A DNA stretch of 64,000 nt from Linepithema humile (Eukaryota; Arthropoda; Insecta; Hymenoptera; Formicidae). Numbering within the stretch: the first letter of the stretch is position 1; each line of letters begins with the position of its first letter. The translations under genes and the position numbers were made by a program. Location: assembly GCF_040581485.1 (NCBI RefSeq), contig NC_090132.1, positions 26,981,911-27,045,910 of the forward strand. The letters run 5' to 3'. Under the pieces are notes generated by a model. That model saw only the letters and a program-made list of their open reading frames with translations. It ran no database searches and was not told the origin of the DNA. Below, in pieces: positions 45,301 to 56,897 of the stretch.

Positions 45301-46955
45301 GAAATATCTTTTTCATATCCCATATCAAGCATTCTATCAGCTTCATCTAACACAAAATATTTAACTTCATTCAATCGCAACGCTTTTGTCTGCTTTATGT
45401 GATCTAATAATCTACCAGGTGTAGCAATTAATATGTTACATCCCTTTCTTAATCGAGCTTTTTCCGCTTTCCTCTTTTCTCCACCAACTATATATCCCGG
45501 CACAATCCATGTAAAAGGCTAAAATTATTTATATCACAATATTGTAATATAAGTTTTAATGTATATATATTTAATGTATATATTTAAAATATGTTTGCCT
45601 CACTTACTTTGATCAATTTTATAAAACATTCATATGTCTGCAAAGCCAATTCTCTTGTTGGTACAACTACAAGAGCTGATAGGCCACTGTTTCTACTTAA
45701 TTTCGGTTTAATTTTGTGTAATAATTCTACAATAGGTAAAGCATATGCTAATGTTTTTCCAGATCCTGTCTGAGACCTTATTAAAACATCTCTAGCTGAG
45801 AATATTTGAGGAATGGCTTTTTGTTGAACCGTTGTCATATTAGTTATGTGCATATTTTTCTCTAAATTTGATATCTGAAAAAAAAGTGAGAAAAAGTGTA
45901 AATTGTCACTTTAATGAACATAAATGTTAATATTCTAAATTTTAAGTAAATATAAATACCAACCATAAAAGGATGAATGTTGAGATCTGCAAAAGTGATC
46001 TCCGTAAAAACTGGTTCATGCACAGGCCTTACAAATCTCTGGCCTATAGTTGGTACATCAGGATTATTGCCAAATAAGGAAGAAGTTTTTCCTCCAGCTC
46101 TGTGTATTAATTTTGGTGTTTTATCTGATTCCCTGTCATTATTTATAGTTTTTTCTTTATGTTTCTTTTCTTTCCTTTTACCCGAGATATCTATCCCTTT
46201 CTTCGAAACAGATGATTTTTTAGCTACTATCATGGATTCTTTCTCTGTTTTACTATTAATGTCACGTTTTTGAGTTATAGATATATTTGATTCATTCTGG
46301 TTCTTTGACTGATTAGAGAATATATCAGAAAGAGATTTCTTCGGTTTACTCTCTGAAGTATTTCTCCTTTTCGCCAACAGTGTTTTACCAAAATTTTCTT
46401 TAGTAGTTTTAGCAAAGGATATAATTGGTTTATTTGTATCATAATCTACAGTAGATAAAACTTTATTAAACTTTAAATCCTCTTTTGTAACATCAGGTTT
46501 GTTAATATTCTTTGACTCAGTTTTCGCTGTTTTCGCTTGAAATAGAATCTGAGACTGTTGTCGTACATTTTGATTAGCAATATTTGTTTGTTTCAATTTT
46601 TTAGCAACAATAGTGGACAATGATTTTTGTTTAATTCTTTTTTTACTTTCTGTCTCTTGTGTATTTAGTACTTTGGCTTTTTGAAAAGGTTGATTCTTCA
46701 ATCTCTTAATTGAGGTTCTAAAAGACTCGACATTTCTTTGTTTATCCTAAATATAAATATTTTTCATATTAATTTATCAATGTTTTATCACATTATAGCT
46801 ATTATTAATAACAAATTATAGCTATTATACATAAAATTTATATTTGTATATACACAGTATGTTTCCAGATTTCCTAACCTAACTCTTACCTTTTTCCTTG
46901 GAACAGCTGGACCTGTTACTATATTTAAAGAAATATCCATGTCTGGAATTGCCAT
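33222..46955 (-). CDS. DDX31: DDX31/Dbp7-type DEAD-box ATP-dependent RNA helicase, nine exons
   Basis: Exons (high to low): 46955-46890, 46746-45964, 45874-45608, 45518-45298, 45168-44589, 44521-44291, 40761-40419, 36200-35999, 33357-33222. Every junction is GT-AG with matching phase; the sum is 2829 nt, 942 residues plus TGA. The start ATG follows an in-frame TAA at 46976-46974. Visible motifs: KTSSLFGNNPDVP near residue 242, Q motif around TTVQQKAIP (297-305), motif I SQTGSGKT (317-324), PTRELA (355-360), PFTWIVPG (373-380), TPGR (405-408), DEAD (430-433), SAT (566-568), GVLLCTDVAARGLD (711-724), HRIGRTAR (745-752), then a DUF4217-like tail with SYPRDMREIF and LHLGHYAKSFALR, ending SEYDSGL. 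Residues 23-240 are lysine-rich and probably disordered. Family knowledge: nucleolar helicase for large-subunit pre-rRNA assembly; the human protein is of similar size (about 850). Odd point: a charged insertion of about 85 residues (472-556) between motifs II and III. Family assignment is very secure; the final exon rests on phase and motif. Confidence 0.95.
33358..35998 (-). other. Intron 8 of the helicase gene, CpG- and purine-rich
   Basis: This 2641-bp intron holds a GC/CpG-rich, GA-rich segment at about 34,400-35,700, including a (GA)n tract at 35356-35379 and a clustered G-run segment at 35,579-35,612. Many overlapping reading frames there, rich in Ser/Leu on one strand and Arg/Glu on the other, are what low-complexity GA/CT DNA produces; I do not accept them as genes. 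Confidence 0.8.
35356..35379. repeat. (AG)n microsatellite in helicase intron 8
   Basis: Twelve uninterrupted AG units inside a wider purine-rich region. Confidence 0.93.
39823..40113. repeat. Long near-palindrome (foldback), about 140-bp arms
   Basis: The left arm (39823-39960) starts ACAGAACCGAAAATAACC. The right arm (about 39972-40113) is its reverse complement at roughly 88 percent by eye, with a few small gaps. The loop is only about 11 bases, between CGTTA and TAACG. It sits eight bases from the MITE, in intron 7 of the helicase gene. Transcribed RNA could form a very long hairpin. Origin is unclear: foldback transposon or inverted duplication. Confidence 0.85.
40121..40353. mobile_element. 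MITE with about 36-bp terminal inverted repeats, Tc1/mariner-like
   Basis: The left end (40121-40156) begins TACAGGGTGC. The right end (40318-40353), read in reverse complement, begins TACAAGGTGC. The two ends match at 30 of 36 positions. Terminal TA on each side fits a TA target duplication, as in Tc1/mariner elements. The interior is short and AT-rich, with a TA tract near 40,180-40,197 and no reading frame, so it is non-autonomous. It lies in intron 7 of the helicase gene. Confidence 0.75.
40762..44290 (-). other. Intron 6 of the helicase gene
   Basis: This 3529-bp intron splits motif V between GVLLCT and DVAARGLD, with a GTGAGT donor. The middle (about 40,980-42,130) is CpG-rich and the flanks (41,560-41,830 and 42,200-43,050) are AT-rich. 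I see no credible nested gene: reading frames on both strands lack recognisable domains. Confidence 0.85.
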
Positions 46956-48520
46956 TGTATAAGATACACTTGTTTATCACAAATTTGTTTATCACTTTTC
47001 TTTTATACGTGTAGGAAAATAAAATACCCGTAAATGTAACGTTTCTTAACAACACATATCAAGCACTCTGAAGCAGTCTGTGAAACACGTGGTGAACTAC
47101 ACGCATGCGTACATTTGAACACATTTCGTAGCAACGCTGTTCCTTCTAACTGTATTATCTTTTATACTTTTTATACTTAAAATAAAATGAAATATATAAT
47201 TAAACATTAGAGAAAGAGAGAAAAAAGAAAAACAAAAGAATTAAGAAAGAAAGACTTTAATTCCTTAATTTTGCTAAAATTGTTATTAATTGTATAGTAT
47301 TGTATATAGTTATTAATTGTATAGTCACATTTCATGTGTGACCGGGATTGTTACGACTGTTTTAAGCGCTCCTATTCTGAAATTCGCTCGCGTACCTCAG
47401 CACAAAGTTACAAAAATAAAGATCATTATTTTCTGGCCGTCACACGATTAAACGATTTTACAAGTGGACGGCATTGAGCCAAGTAAGGGCGGGTCATCGC
47501 AGACCGAGTGATCAATTTTTATATGTTATTTGACACTTCAAAAATTATTGGTGCCTATTAAAATTTTGTGCCCCTCCAAATTTGGCGCCCTATGCTGAAA
47601 CGTATATTGCGAATTGTCTAGTAACGGCCTCGTGTATGATATACGTGTGTGTGATTCATAATTATGCTACTATTCAAAATCTATAATATAATATAATTAT
47701 TTTTAACAAAAAATAGAGAAATAGTATAAAATACTGTAATTATTATGTATATTTTTTAATCAATACATGTTAGTTAATTTAATTTAATTATAAGTAATAA
47801 AATTTTTTTATTTTTCTACAAATATAAATTAATAAGACGTATACTTATTTAAATAATATTAATTTTATATTTGCTTTAGAAGCAAAAATCTCGTAAATTA
47901 GATTTAGAAGTCAATATTTTCTATTTTATAATTCTTTTATAATGTCATTAAAGCATTTAATCAAGATTTAATTTGTATAATTAAAAACTAATCAGTATAA
48001 TCAGAATTTATATTTTAGCAAAATATAATTTAATAAACATAAGTTGAAAATCCTGAACAATAAGGTAAAATGTCCTTGTTGTTGAAAGCGGTAATACATT
48101 GACAAACTTGATTATCATTATTACGGCAGTGGATCATTAGCAAGTCTTAAGAACAGGTAAGGCAACATTACTACCGCGATAATCGAACAGTTACATTGTG
48201 CGTAGCATTTATTAAAGTCGAGCCTCTGTCTAGCAGTCGTCACATCGTTTGACGGATACAAACCGGAACTACGTTAAATATTTACTAACGTGTTTAACAA
48301 TTATCAGGGCCCGTTCGCGTGGTACACGTACAACGTGTGTGAGATTAATTTCGGAGATTGCCACTCTGAGCGCGTGTTTGCTTCAGGCCATGTGTGTTTA
48401 CATTTTTTACAATGTATCGTGCAAGTATCGTCTGGCAAGGTAACACGAAAAGTATCACGGTGAAATCAGGCATTTCGTGTCCGCGAAGCGACGTGATCAG
48501 ACGAAAAATTTTAATTCACT
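46956..48520. promoter_or_regulatory. Shared intergenic region of two divergent genes
   Basis: The 1565 bp between the helicase ATG (minus) and the membrane-protein ATG (plus) must contain both upstream regions unless long 5' non-coding exons intervene. It is AT-rich, with short direct repeats of a TATTAATTGTATAGT-like unit at 47,283-47,325. A stretch at 47,540-47,600 (TTTGTGCCCC, TTTGGCGCCC) looks like transposon debris but cannot be assigned. No clear TATA or initiator pair was identified. Confidence 0.5.
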
Positions 48521-50919
48521 ATGAGTACTACTAAGCCATGCTGCATCAGTGTGACGTTGATGACAAGGATTATTGCGACGTATACGATGGTAAGTCTAAG
48601 AATTTACACGTGCTTATTCCGTGTTTGCATCGTAAATTTAGAATTAAATACAGTTGTCTCTCTGATTTGCATCTTAAATTAGTATTAAATGCATTAATAT
48701 TAAACATTAAAGAAAAATTACATTTGCTGACTCGGTGCTAAAAGTGATTAAAGAGTATAAAATTATAAGAATTAGACAAATATGTACAGTAATATATAAT
48801 ATAAAAATTTTTTTTAAATTAACTATACTGCACATATATACAATATAATATTTTTCGGGTCGAGCATATTAATAACAAATAATAAATTATTAAATTCAGA
48901 AATTCTCAATTGCATTTATTATATAAATCATTTCTAACTTCTAAATATAAGTGTATTATTTTAAAATAAATTGGTTTTAATATTATTTTAATTTTTTAGT
49001 TAATTAAATTGTTAGAAAATTTATTTATTTTTTATAAAATAATGTATGAAATTGTTCAAAAAGTTTTCTAATTTTTTTCAATTTTATTTTTATAGGAATA
49101 ACTAGAAAACTTTCAGAACAATACATTATACATTATACATTATACATTAATTAATATATTGTTTTTTCATGAGCCATGTATATGTATATAAAAGTAAATT
49201 TATAAATTCTAATTTAAATATTTAAAAAATTATTATTTTTAAGTTTGTATTTTTCATAACTATATTCAGTTTTTTTCTTGTTTTTTTTAGTCTCTTGCGA
49301 TTCTAATGATAAACGTATTGATGAGTAATTTCTTCACGAGAAAAGGGGACGAGGATTTTTTCGAATCTGTCAATACTTGGGCAATTCTGGGATTGAATTG
49401 GGTACAAATTATAACACACATGCGATTGCAGCAAAAAGGTAAGTTCAAGTTTCGCTTAAAATACCAATTGCAAATTGCTTCTGCAAACCAACGATAATGT
49501 AAGGTCATGTGTTTCAGCTCAAACTGCCATGATATGTATTCTTATATACATCGTGTTGTTTTTGCTAACCGGTGCTTATCTTGCCTTGGGATCGATTTCG
49601 GTGAGCATTTTAAAATATCGTAAAACTAATTAAATTGATTTTTAGTCAACTGTTCACAAACTTAAATTGATTGACAAATGCAAAGTCATATGTTAAATAT
49701 TAACGAGCAAACAAACGACCGAATAAAAGAAAAATGCAGAACGAAAATCAGTCTATTCAGACTTTGTCATATATTTTATGTTTTTTTATAATTAATTTTG
49801 AGCTGATATCAATAATGTTATCATAAATTATTATTTTTCGATAAGTATCGTGAATAATTTTATAAGTCTTAATTTTTTTCAAGCATTAACTATTCAACAG
49901 CAAATTAAAAACTTTTTATTTATTGCGATACTTTATTTACGAGTGAAGTATGTGTATGAGTTTCATTTATTTTCTTACGATAAAGGTCGCGAGTAGTGAC
50001 ATTGCCGATCGAATACAAATTCGTCAAACGCTCTTTATTCGAAAGATGTATTTCGGGCACGTAACAACCTTGTCTCAACTCGCTGACAATTATACTAACT
50101 TCCGCATACGTTCACAGAGAAGACCTAAGTGCGCCGTGCCTTGGATGTATTTGCAAATGATTAGCATAATAGATCAGTTCGTGGCGATATGTGATAATGC
50201 AGTACATACTGAAAATGTTGCTATAGGAAAAGCTATGGGTTACATTATGGTACACTGCACCTATTTGAGTAAGTATGTTTCTAATCTCTTTCAAGATTGC
50301 AAAAATTCAAACCGAATTCTAAATACAAATGTGTAAATGTATATGCAAATTATTGCAAGTAAATGTAAATATTCGAGCTTTTAATTCGTTTTCCGATTTT
50401 TATTGCTGACAAAAAATATAGTACAAAATGATTTAACTTAATTAAAATTAATTTCAGCAGATTAAACTTTAACGATTTTTTATTTTCACGATAATTTATA
50501 TCAAAGTAATTTTATTCTAAAAAACGTTATCACGTATCACGATTTCTTGTATTAAAATTTGCAAAAGTGTTTTATAACAAATTTTTATAGATTTTAGTCA
50601 TTTAAGTAATTTAAATTTAATTAACATTATCACGTATTTATTAAAAAAATATTGTGCAAGCTTTTGTACGAGATTCTATGTAGGAAATATTGTTCACTCG
50701 ATAATAATTTCAGCTTTAAGCATGTACTTCTGGATCGTCGTACAAGAAGCTCGAAATAAATGGTACAGTGAGGAGCAGCAGTTCATGGATTGCGAAACAA
50801 GGGTAATGGATCCTTTACCGGAACTTACAAATAGCAGTGGCTTGAAGTCACCATCCTATCTCTCGCAAAATTTTTCGATGTTCGAATCACCGCGACCGAC
50901 AACTCTTCTGCCTATATAG
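48521..50919 (+). CDS. Predicted multi-pass membrane protein of unknown family, five exons
   Basis: Exons: 48521-48589, 49291-49438, 49518-49600, 49986-50268, 50714-50919; total 789 nt, 262 residues plus TAG. All junctions are GT-AG with consistent phases (0, 1, 0, 1). The ATG is preceded by an in-frame TAA at 48512-48514. Hydrophobic segments are near residues 8-35 (interrupted by TR), 52-66 (weak), 75-97 (strong, TAMICILIYIVLFLL), 150-168 and 178-203, so four or five membrane passes are likely. A basic stretch RIRSQRRPK lies near 140-148 and the C-terminal 55 residues are polar, with Ser/Pro. There is no signal-peptide cleavage pattern. Hydropathy resembles insect tetraspan-like proteins, but I recognise no signature. 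The acceptor of exon 4 (after GATAAAG) has a weak pyrimidine tract and is the least certain junction. It is transcribed divergently from the helicase. Confidence 0.75.
49039..49129. repeat. Hairpin-forming inverted repeat in intron 1 of the membrane-protein gene
   Basis: The arms are 49039-49071 and 49100-49129, complementary except for a 4-base bulge and two or three mismatches (AAGTTTTCTA pairs with TAGAAAACTT). The loop is about 28 bases. Total length of about 91 bases is in the range of microRNA precursors, but AT-rich DNA throws up such stems easily. It is directly followed by CATTATA tandem copies. Confidence 0.55.
49124..49150. repeat. CATTATA tandem repeat, four units
   Basis: CATTATA is repeated three times and followed by a partial CATTAA unit, immediately after the right arm of the intronic hairpin. 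Confidence 0.85.
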
Positions 50920-51126
50920 CAGGAAATCCATGAAGAATTATGGATAATTTCTAAACGATTCTAATGGAATCGCCGTGTGAAGCAAGATGTTGGGATTTAC
51001 AGAATTGAGGAGGATATTTAAAGAACAAGATGATGGAGAAAAGCTGAGAGGTTCCTTTCTTAGCCTATATTTGACTCAAGACTTGCATTGCATGTATATT
51101 TTCTGGATAAACCAATACTTTTTTAT

Positions 51127-51132
51127 AATAAA
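51127..51132 (+). promoter_or_regulatory. Candidate poly(A) signal (AATAAA) of the membrane-protein gene
   Basis: AATAAA lies about 208 bases after the TAG at 50917-50919 in AT-rich DNA, a plausible 3' UTR end. Other AT-rich near matches follow at about 51,299. Confidence 0.4.
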
Positions 51133-53159
51133 ACTAAGTTCTTTTTGCTGGTATAAATTGATAAGTTATTTAACTCTTATATTTAAGCTGATGAAAATTT
51201 TTACATATGATGTTTACAAGATTATATTATTTCACTATTTAATGTAATGTGATTAATATGAATTAACGTGTTCTTATATTGCATAATATTTTTTGTTCAA
51301 TATAAAGCAAAAAATTTAATTTGAAACAGAACGACATATGTATTATAATTTTATATTAAAGAGATCAAATAGAATTAAATTCAAATTTAATGATTAAATA
51401 ATTGAAATCTATAAAAATTTTATTATAAAACACATGCAAATATTAATACAAGAAATCGTGAACATCTAGTCGAATTGGAGCATTTATTCATAAGCTATAC
51501 GGTATATCTGAAAATTTAGATGTTCAGTCGTAGGATATCCATTGATCTTCTTTGCGTAATGGAATATACGCGAGCTACTAAACTTGCTGTGGTAAGCTTG
51601 GGATTCAAAATGGGGGAAACGTATAATAATGTTGAGAGTAACTTCATAAATCAGTCGGGAGATGCGACTAATAGAGTGTATCAAATGCGCCCTCGGCGAA
51701 ACGTGCTTGCATAGAAAATATGAGAAATGGCCGCGTTTTACGTCGAAATACTTTTAAACTTCCTGGTTTCGGATCACGCACGTAAGTATGTTCGCGATAC
51801 AGGATTGACCGTCTCTCCGAGGTCGATTTGTCCAAGAATGGTCGCAACTTTTCGCGATATTCTTGAGAATAGTGATCGAACATACAATAGATGATAGAGA
51901 AAGGCTTTCAATACAATTTATTGCATGCGTTTTGTTACTGGTTTTATATAATATATTAGTGTTTGCAAGAGTGTATACTTCCCTAATGGTACACCTCTAT
52001 TTATTATTATATATACTGACAATTTTTTATTTAAACAAATACTTTAAAAATAGACCAAAGCTCGAATAAAGTTTAACTGTTGTGAATGTGTTCGCTAACA
52101 TACCAAATCATAAAATGTTAATAAACAAAATTTCTGAAAATTTTTGTAACGCATAATTTATGTAATTTGTTTTCTCTAAAAGTTTATTAAGAATAGAATT
52201 TTTCTTTAAAAACTTAGTAAATTATTGATTTAATTTTATATTAATAGAAGAAATAAACTGAAGCAGGGAGCAATCTAACAAGCGATTAAAAAGGCTAAAA
52301 ATAAATATTTTTGTTAAACGAAAATCGTTTGTCTTCGCGTCAAGGTAATACTTCTGGATTTTTCAGTCGTCGACACGGTTCTGGTGCCAGGGATAGACGG
52401 AAAGCGGGTTGCGCGACGTGGTTGGTTGCCGGTGCTTTTAAAAAGAACTGAGCGAGTCAATTTGTAGGCTGTCGCAAACTTTTAAAACACTAGTTGACAG
52501 CCGTTCCACCCCCGTCACGACGCCCATCCAACCGTCCTGAAGGATTCCTCCACCTCTCTTTCTCTCGTTCTCTCTTGCTACTTCTCTTTCTCTCTTGTTC
52601 TCCGACTACGCCACCACTGAAGGACGAGGCCCACCCCTGCATGTCGTGGGAGCCGATGGATTGTAAAATAAAACTAACTTGGCTCTTTCGTGGCTCGGGA
52701 ACGGAGTACCGGCGAAATCTCATTCCCGCGGATCTCTTTATTTTCATGTACCCCTTTTTTTCCATCCCTTCGCGAGGAAGGGAGCCCGACAGTTGTTGAG
52801 TACAACCGGCGAGTCACGTCTGTTCAAAGAAATGATAAAGTTTGCCTTCAGAAGGACGTTTTAATGAGACCTTCGCCTTACGGGATTCATGCTTAGTTGC
52901 CGAAAGCATCGCAACCCTTTACGACTATCTTTAACCATAACTAACAGGCTTCCTTCTATATTTGCAGAAATATATATAGTATCATGTAACGCAATGGATT
53001 ATTTCTCACTAATACTTTAATAGCACATTGTTTAAAAAAAAATTTAGCAGATATTAGATGTATAAATAAAGTGCGTGAAGTTAAAACTGAGAGTATTATC
53101 GAATATGGCGAAATTATTAATATTTACATCATATATTAATTATAGAAACATTGATATAA

Positions 53160-53183
53160 ATTCCAGCATTGTTATGCTGGAAT
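53160..53183. repeat. Perfect short hairpin
   Basis: ATTCCAGCAT and ATGCTGGAAT form a perfect 10-bp stem around a TGTT tetraloop in AT-rich non-coding DNA. Function unknown. Confidence 0.7.
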
Positions 53184-54158
53184 CTGTTTAAATAATTGTA
53201 TTTATAATAGCAGAACTTCATCTCCTTTATCGTCCTTCTGAGTGATTTTCTTCAAAATCGAATTTACGTGACCTCGTCTACTTCGTATCGAGCGGCCGAA
53301 GAAGAGAGTACCCGCTCGTATGACACACATAAAATGTAGCCGCGACGTAATTAATCTTCTCGCATGACATTTTAGCTGGTTACGGGGCAGAGCTTGCCAA
53401 GAACCAGAACACAACATACCACTTAAGCCCGCCGCCCAGAAAACAATTAATACGGAAATTGATTAATAATTACCGCGCCCCAATTTCCACCCTTTCGGAC
53501 TCTCGCCAGTCACCACAACGAGAAAAAAAAGGACCGGTACATCAATAATCCTGTGAGAACGCACGCACTCAGCGGAGATCGAAATGGGGTTGGCAATATT
53601 CATTTGATTCAATTCAAATTTAACAGTAATTTATTTTTGTGTTAAAAAATAAATACTCCAGATTTTGCTCTTTTCTTATTACTTTTGCTACATCATGATT
53701 TTGTTCGTTCAAAGAGATTTTTCTTCGAACATAGCGTCAATTTCTTTTTTTTTCCCCCCTCCTCTCGATAATATTTCCGAATGAGGTAATCATTTCCGCG
53801 ATTCCCACGATCAGCGAAAACTCCACGGGAGTTGAAATCGGCGACTTATCGACGAAGTTTAAACCATCGCACGTTGTTCCGCTCCTTTTGTGGCATTTAT
53901 TCGTACCGGGAGCGGAGGGCCGATTTGGCATTACTTTTCTAGACAGACAGATTTTATTGATCTGCACAGTGGCGGCTTTCTCCCTCTTTTTCTCTCCCGC
54001 TATCTCGCTTTCTCGAGCGGAGTAAGAGCCGGGGAGAATGAGGGAGAGAGAAAGAGAACGGCGGAACTGAACGCCCCATAAAGCTAACCAATGCTAATAC
54101 TTCTCGTCTCGACAGTGGCGTCGGTGCCGGACGACGCGACGCCCGGTCGTCGATTCGC

Positions 54159-54170
54159 GTTGACGTCAAC
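54159..54170. promoter_or_regulatory. CRE-like palindrome GTTGACGTCAAC
   Basis: A perfect 12-bp palindrome containing the CREB/ATF core TGACGTCA. It lies in a CpG-rich segment with no gene assigned nearby, so its role is unknown. Confidence 0.35.
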
Positions 54171-56866
54171 GGGGAAAAGCGCACCGACGCTGCTGGCCCG
54201 GACCGGAATCGGCAATAAACGCGTAACCGAGCCTAATTCGTAATGTTGGCCCAGTCATTGTGGACCATTGTGAATTCCTCGTCCCGTTCGTTGGGGACAA
54301 CGCGTATAATGCTGGGGTTATCGCAGGAAACTGCCAGTAACGACGGCAAGAGGTATGCACTTTCCGCGATGCGCCGTCGCGGATCGTCCTTGGCTCCCTT
54401 ATTTGAATTTTATCGCGCGTCGCTTGCCACTAAATTGATATTCACAACACCGAGCTGAGATTACTAATTTATAGACGAATGCTGAAATTGCGTATTCGCG
54501 TCTTGGATCAGCAACATAGTTTGTGACGCAAAACGGAGATTGTTGATCATATATATTGCTGCAATCGCGCGCGGAAAAATAAAAAGTCTAACTTTTATGG
54601 GAAAGTTCAACTTTAGTTTATAAAAATCAATTGAATATTCGAAATCGGAAAAGAAATGTCGCAATATAGTAAAAAATTGAATTATTACAGCACATTCTAT
54701 AAAAATAGCTGACGCAATATGCTCGGTGGACGAACTTCCTTGTACAAATTTTTATTATCTTCAGCAGGGAATGCCTGTCTTTTCCCGCATATGAAAGTCG
54801 ATTTGTCGTCAACTCGACCGTAATTTCAGCATTCGTAATGCTACATCAACGTTTCTCTCTTTGTCGTCGTTTGGCGATTGTTCGCCAGCTCCGAGAAATT
54901 TGCAAAATTCAATAACTTATGACAAGAGAAAAATTACGACCACACAAAATGCTTTAACATATAATAAAAGCGAATATAGAGATCTATAACCGTAAAGTAT
55001 CCTTATAAGTATAGTTATTCTTCCTGTAATATAAAAAATTCAATGTAAGAAGTATGTCAGAAAGTAAAGACAATTAATTTTAAAGCAATCATACACAGAC
55101 TAACCACTTTTTACAAATATTATTACTTAAAGAGTTCAATACCTTTAATTTGTATAAAATTATGTTGTGAGGACGATATAAGTATATATCAGAAATACGC
55201 AAAAAAATATCATATGATATAACTAAAAATAAAAAATCGATCTCATTAAGAAATTCTTAAAAAGCTGAAAAGTTTCTTTAATCGAAAAAAAGTAACGCGA
55301 ATTACAAGCTAAAGTGCTTACTTTGCGAGTATTATACGGGGATTTCTCTCTACCGAACGTTTTAACATATGAATACCATCTTTGTTCTGTGAGATATACG
55401 ATTTTTTTTCCGTTTTATTGTGAATGGAAATTTGAAAACATGGACCGATAACCGGAGGATTGGCGTATAGAGAGCGGGAATCACTTTTCGTACATTTTGT
55501 CTGTTGGAATGAGGGTGGCACGTGCTCGTCTCCTCTATCTTCGGAGGTCATAGGGAAGGACTTACAGAACGAATAGGGGCGCGGCGGAAGCAAATTTGTG
55601 AGCGCGATGGACGGCCGCCGGCACAATAGTTGCGTTTAATAGTACATTAAGCACATTGCGGAACGACCTCGCTTCTGACCACCGTGACGAACTTTTCCTC
55701 GGACAGCGGACGATGATCATGTCCGGATGCGCATCCCCCGCGCGGGGATGAAAATCTTACAGGCGTGTGCGAAAATATACTGCTAAGGCATATAAAACAG
55801 CTAAATACGTTTATTTGTTCGACAAAAGAATCTCCGTAGTTCGTTTGTATTTATTTAAATGGAATATGTAATTATAGAGACTGTACTACTAGAATTAGAG
55901 CACTACTTCTTAATTGTATATTCTTTGAATAATATTTTGCAAATTTCTGGCAAAAATGGCATAGTATGTCAAGTTTTTAAATTTAAGGAAAAAAGTGCTT
56001 TTGGCAAATTACAATCTGAAAAGTGTAAAGAACTATATATATAATGGGTTTCTATTATTATCCATTTTAAATCAGTTTTAACATTTTGTTTATTAATAAA
56101 TAATATAATAGTGAAAAATAAAATTAAAAAATAATCGTACCTAATTAAATTGTTGATAAAAAATTGAATGACAAAAACTTCGGACAGATGTTATTTATGT
56201 TCCAAATTTTATTAAGTTGATTCGTAAAAATAGCGTGCTTATCTTGCAATCTCTTCAAATATTAACAATACTTAGCATTTTTTGATAACCAGAATGGAAA
56301 ATTTGAAACGGTTTGATAACAACGATAGCTTAATTAATACTTCAACTGGTTAACAAACTCTATTAACAGTATTGAAAACTAGTAAGAGTCGCCCGTATTG
56401 TTTGATAAAATTATTAATCATCTATAGATAAAACTAATTCGGCAAAAACATAAAAATATTATTTATTTCAAAAAATTAATAAACATTTCGATTTCTATCA
56501 TTCACAAAATCTTGCTAAATTTAGAAAATATAATTTTTTTAAATTTAATTTATTCTATTTTTACAACGTGACGCTATGTTCTTAAAAAAAAAGGATTTTT
56601 TCTTGTTCTTTGTTCAAGGAAACACTATAGTTTGAATCACGAGATATCGGCGTATAATACATACTCGATATATCAGTTTAGATTGCATTGCAACGTCGGA
56701 CTAAATTGCCGCAATCGTTATCCTCCGCCAAGAAAGAACTGCTCGAAATGAGTTTCCTTCGATCGACTTCCGGCCTCGGAGCAAGAAGGCATCGACGTTC
56801 TCGCACGTACGTCGGTTTGCAGCGGTTTGAGCAATTGCACGCGCTGCGCCTCGTTACCGCGCTACG

Positions 56867-56897
56867 TAATTGGTAATTGGTAATTGTTGGCAATTGG
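56867..56897. promoter_or_regulatory. Tandem homeodomain-type sites (TAATTG)
   Basis: Three TAATTGG-type units follow each other at 7-bp spacing (GTAATTGGTAATTGGTAATTG), then GCAATTGG. TAATTG/TAATTA is the general homeodomain core. This sits in a moderately GC-rich block between AT-rich flanks, as an enhancer might, but no target is known. Confidence 0.35.

Larger units (their letters stand above)
51300..56680. other. Non-coding block downstream of the membrane-protein gene
   Basis: Mostly AT-rich, with CpG-richer stretches at 52,350-52,800 and 53,740-54,450 and the hairpin at 53160-53183. A 68-codon frame at 51863-52069 is hydrophobic but has no support. No gene is seen. Confidence 0.6.

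Noticed and set aside
45591..46273. Plus-strand frames at 45591-45773 and 45977-46273
   Set aside because: Antisense shadows of helicase exons 2 and 3.
50987..51247. 86-codon frame after the membrane-protein stop codon
   Set aside because: Lies in the probable 3' UTR before the AATAAA signal; hydrophobic content is what AT-rich DNA gives.
51863..52069. 68-codon hydrophobic plus-strand frame and an overlapping 71-codon minus-strand frame at 51668-51883
   Set aside because: Both are short, overlap in opposite directions and lack family signatures or splice context.
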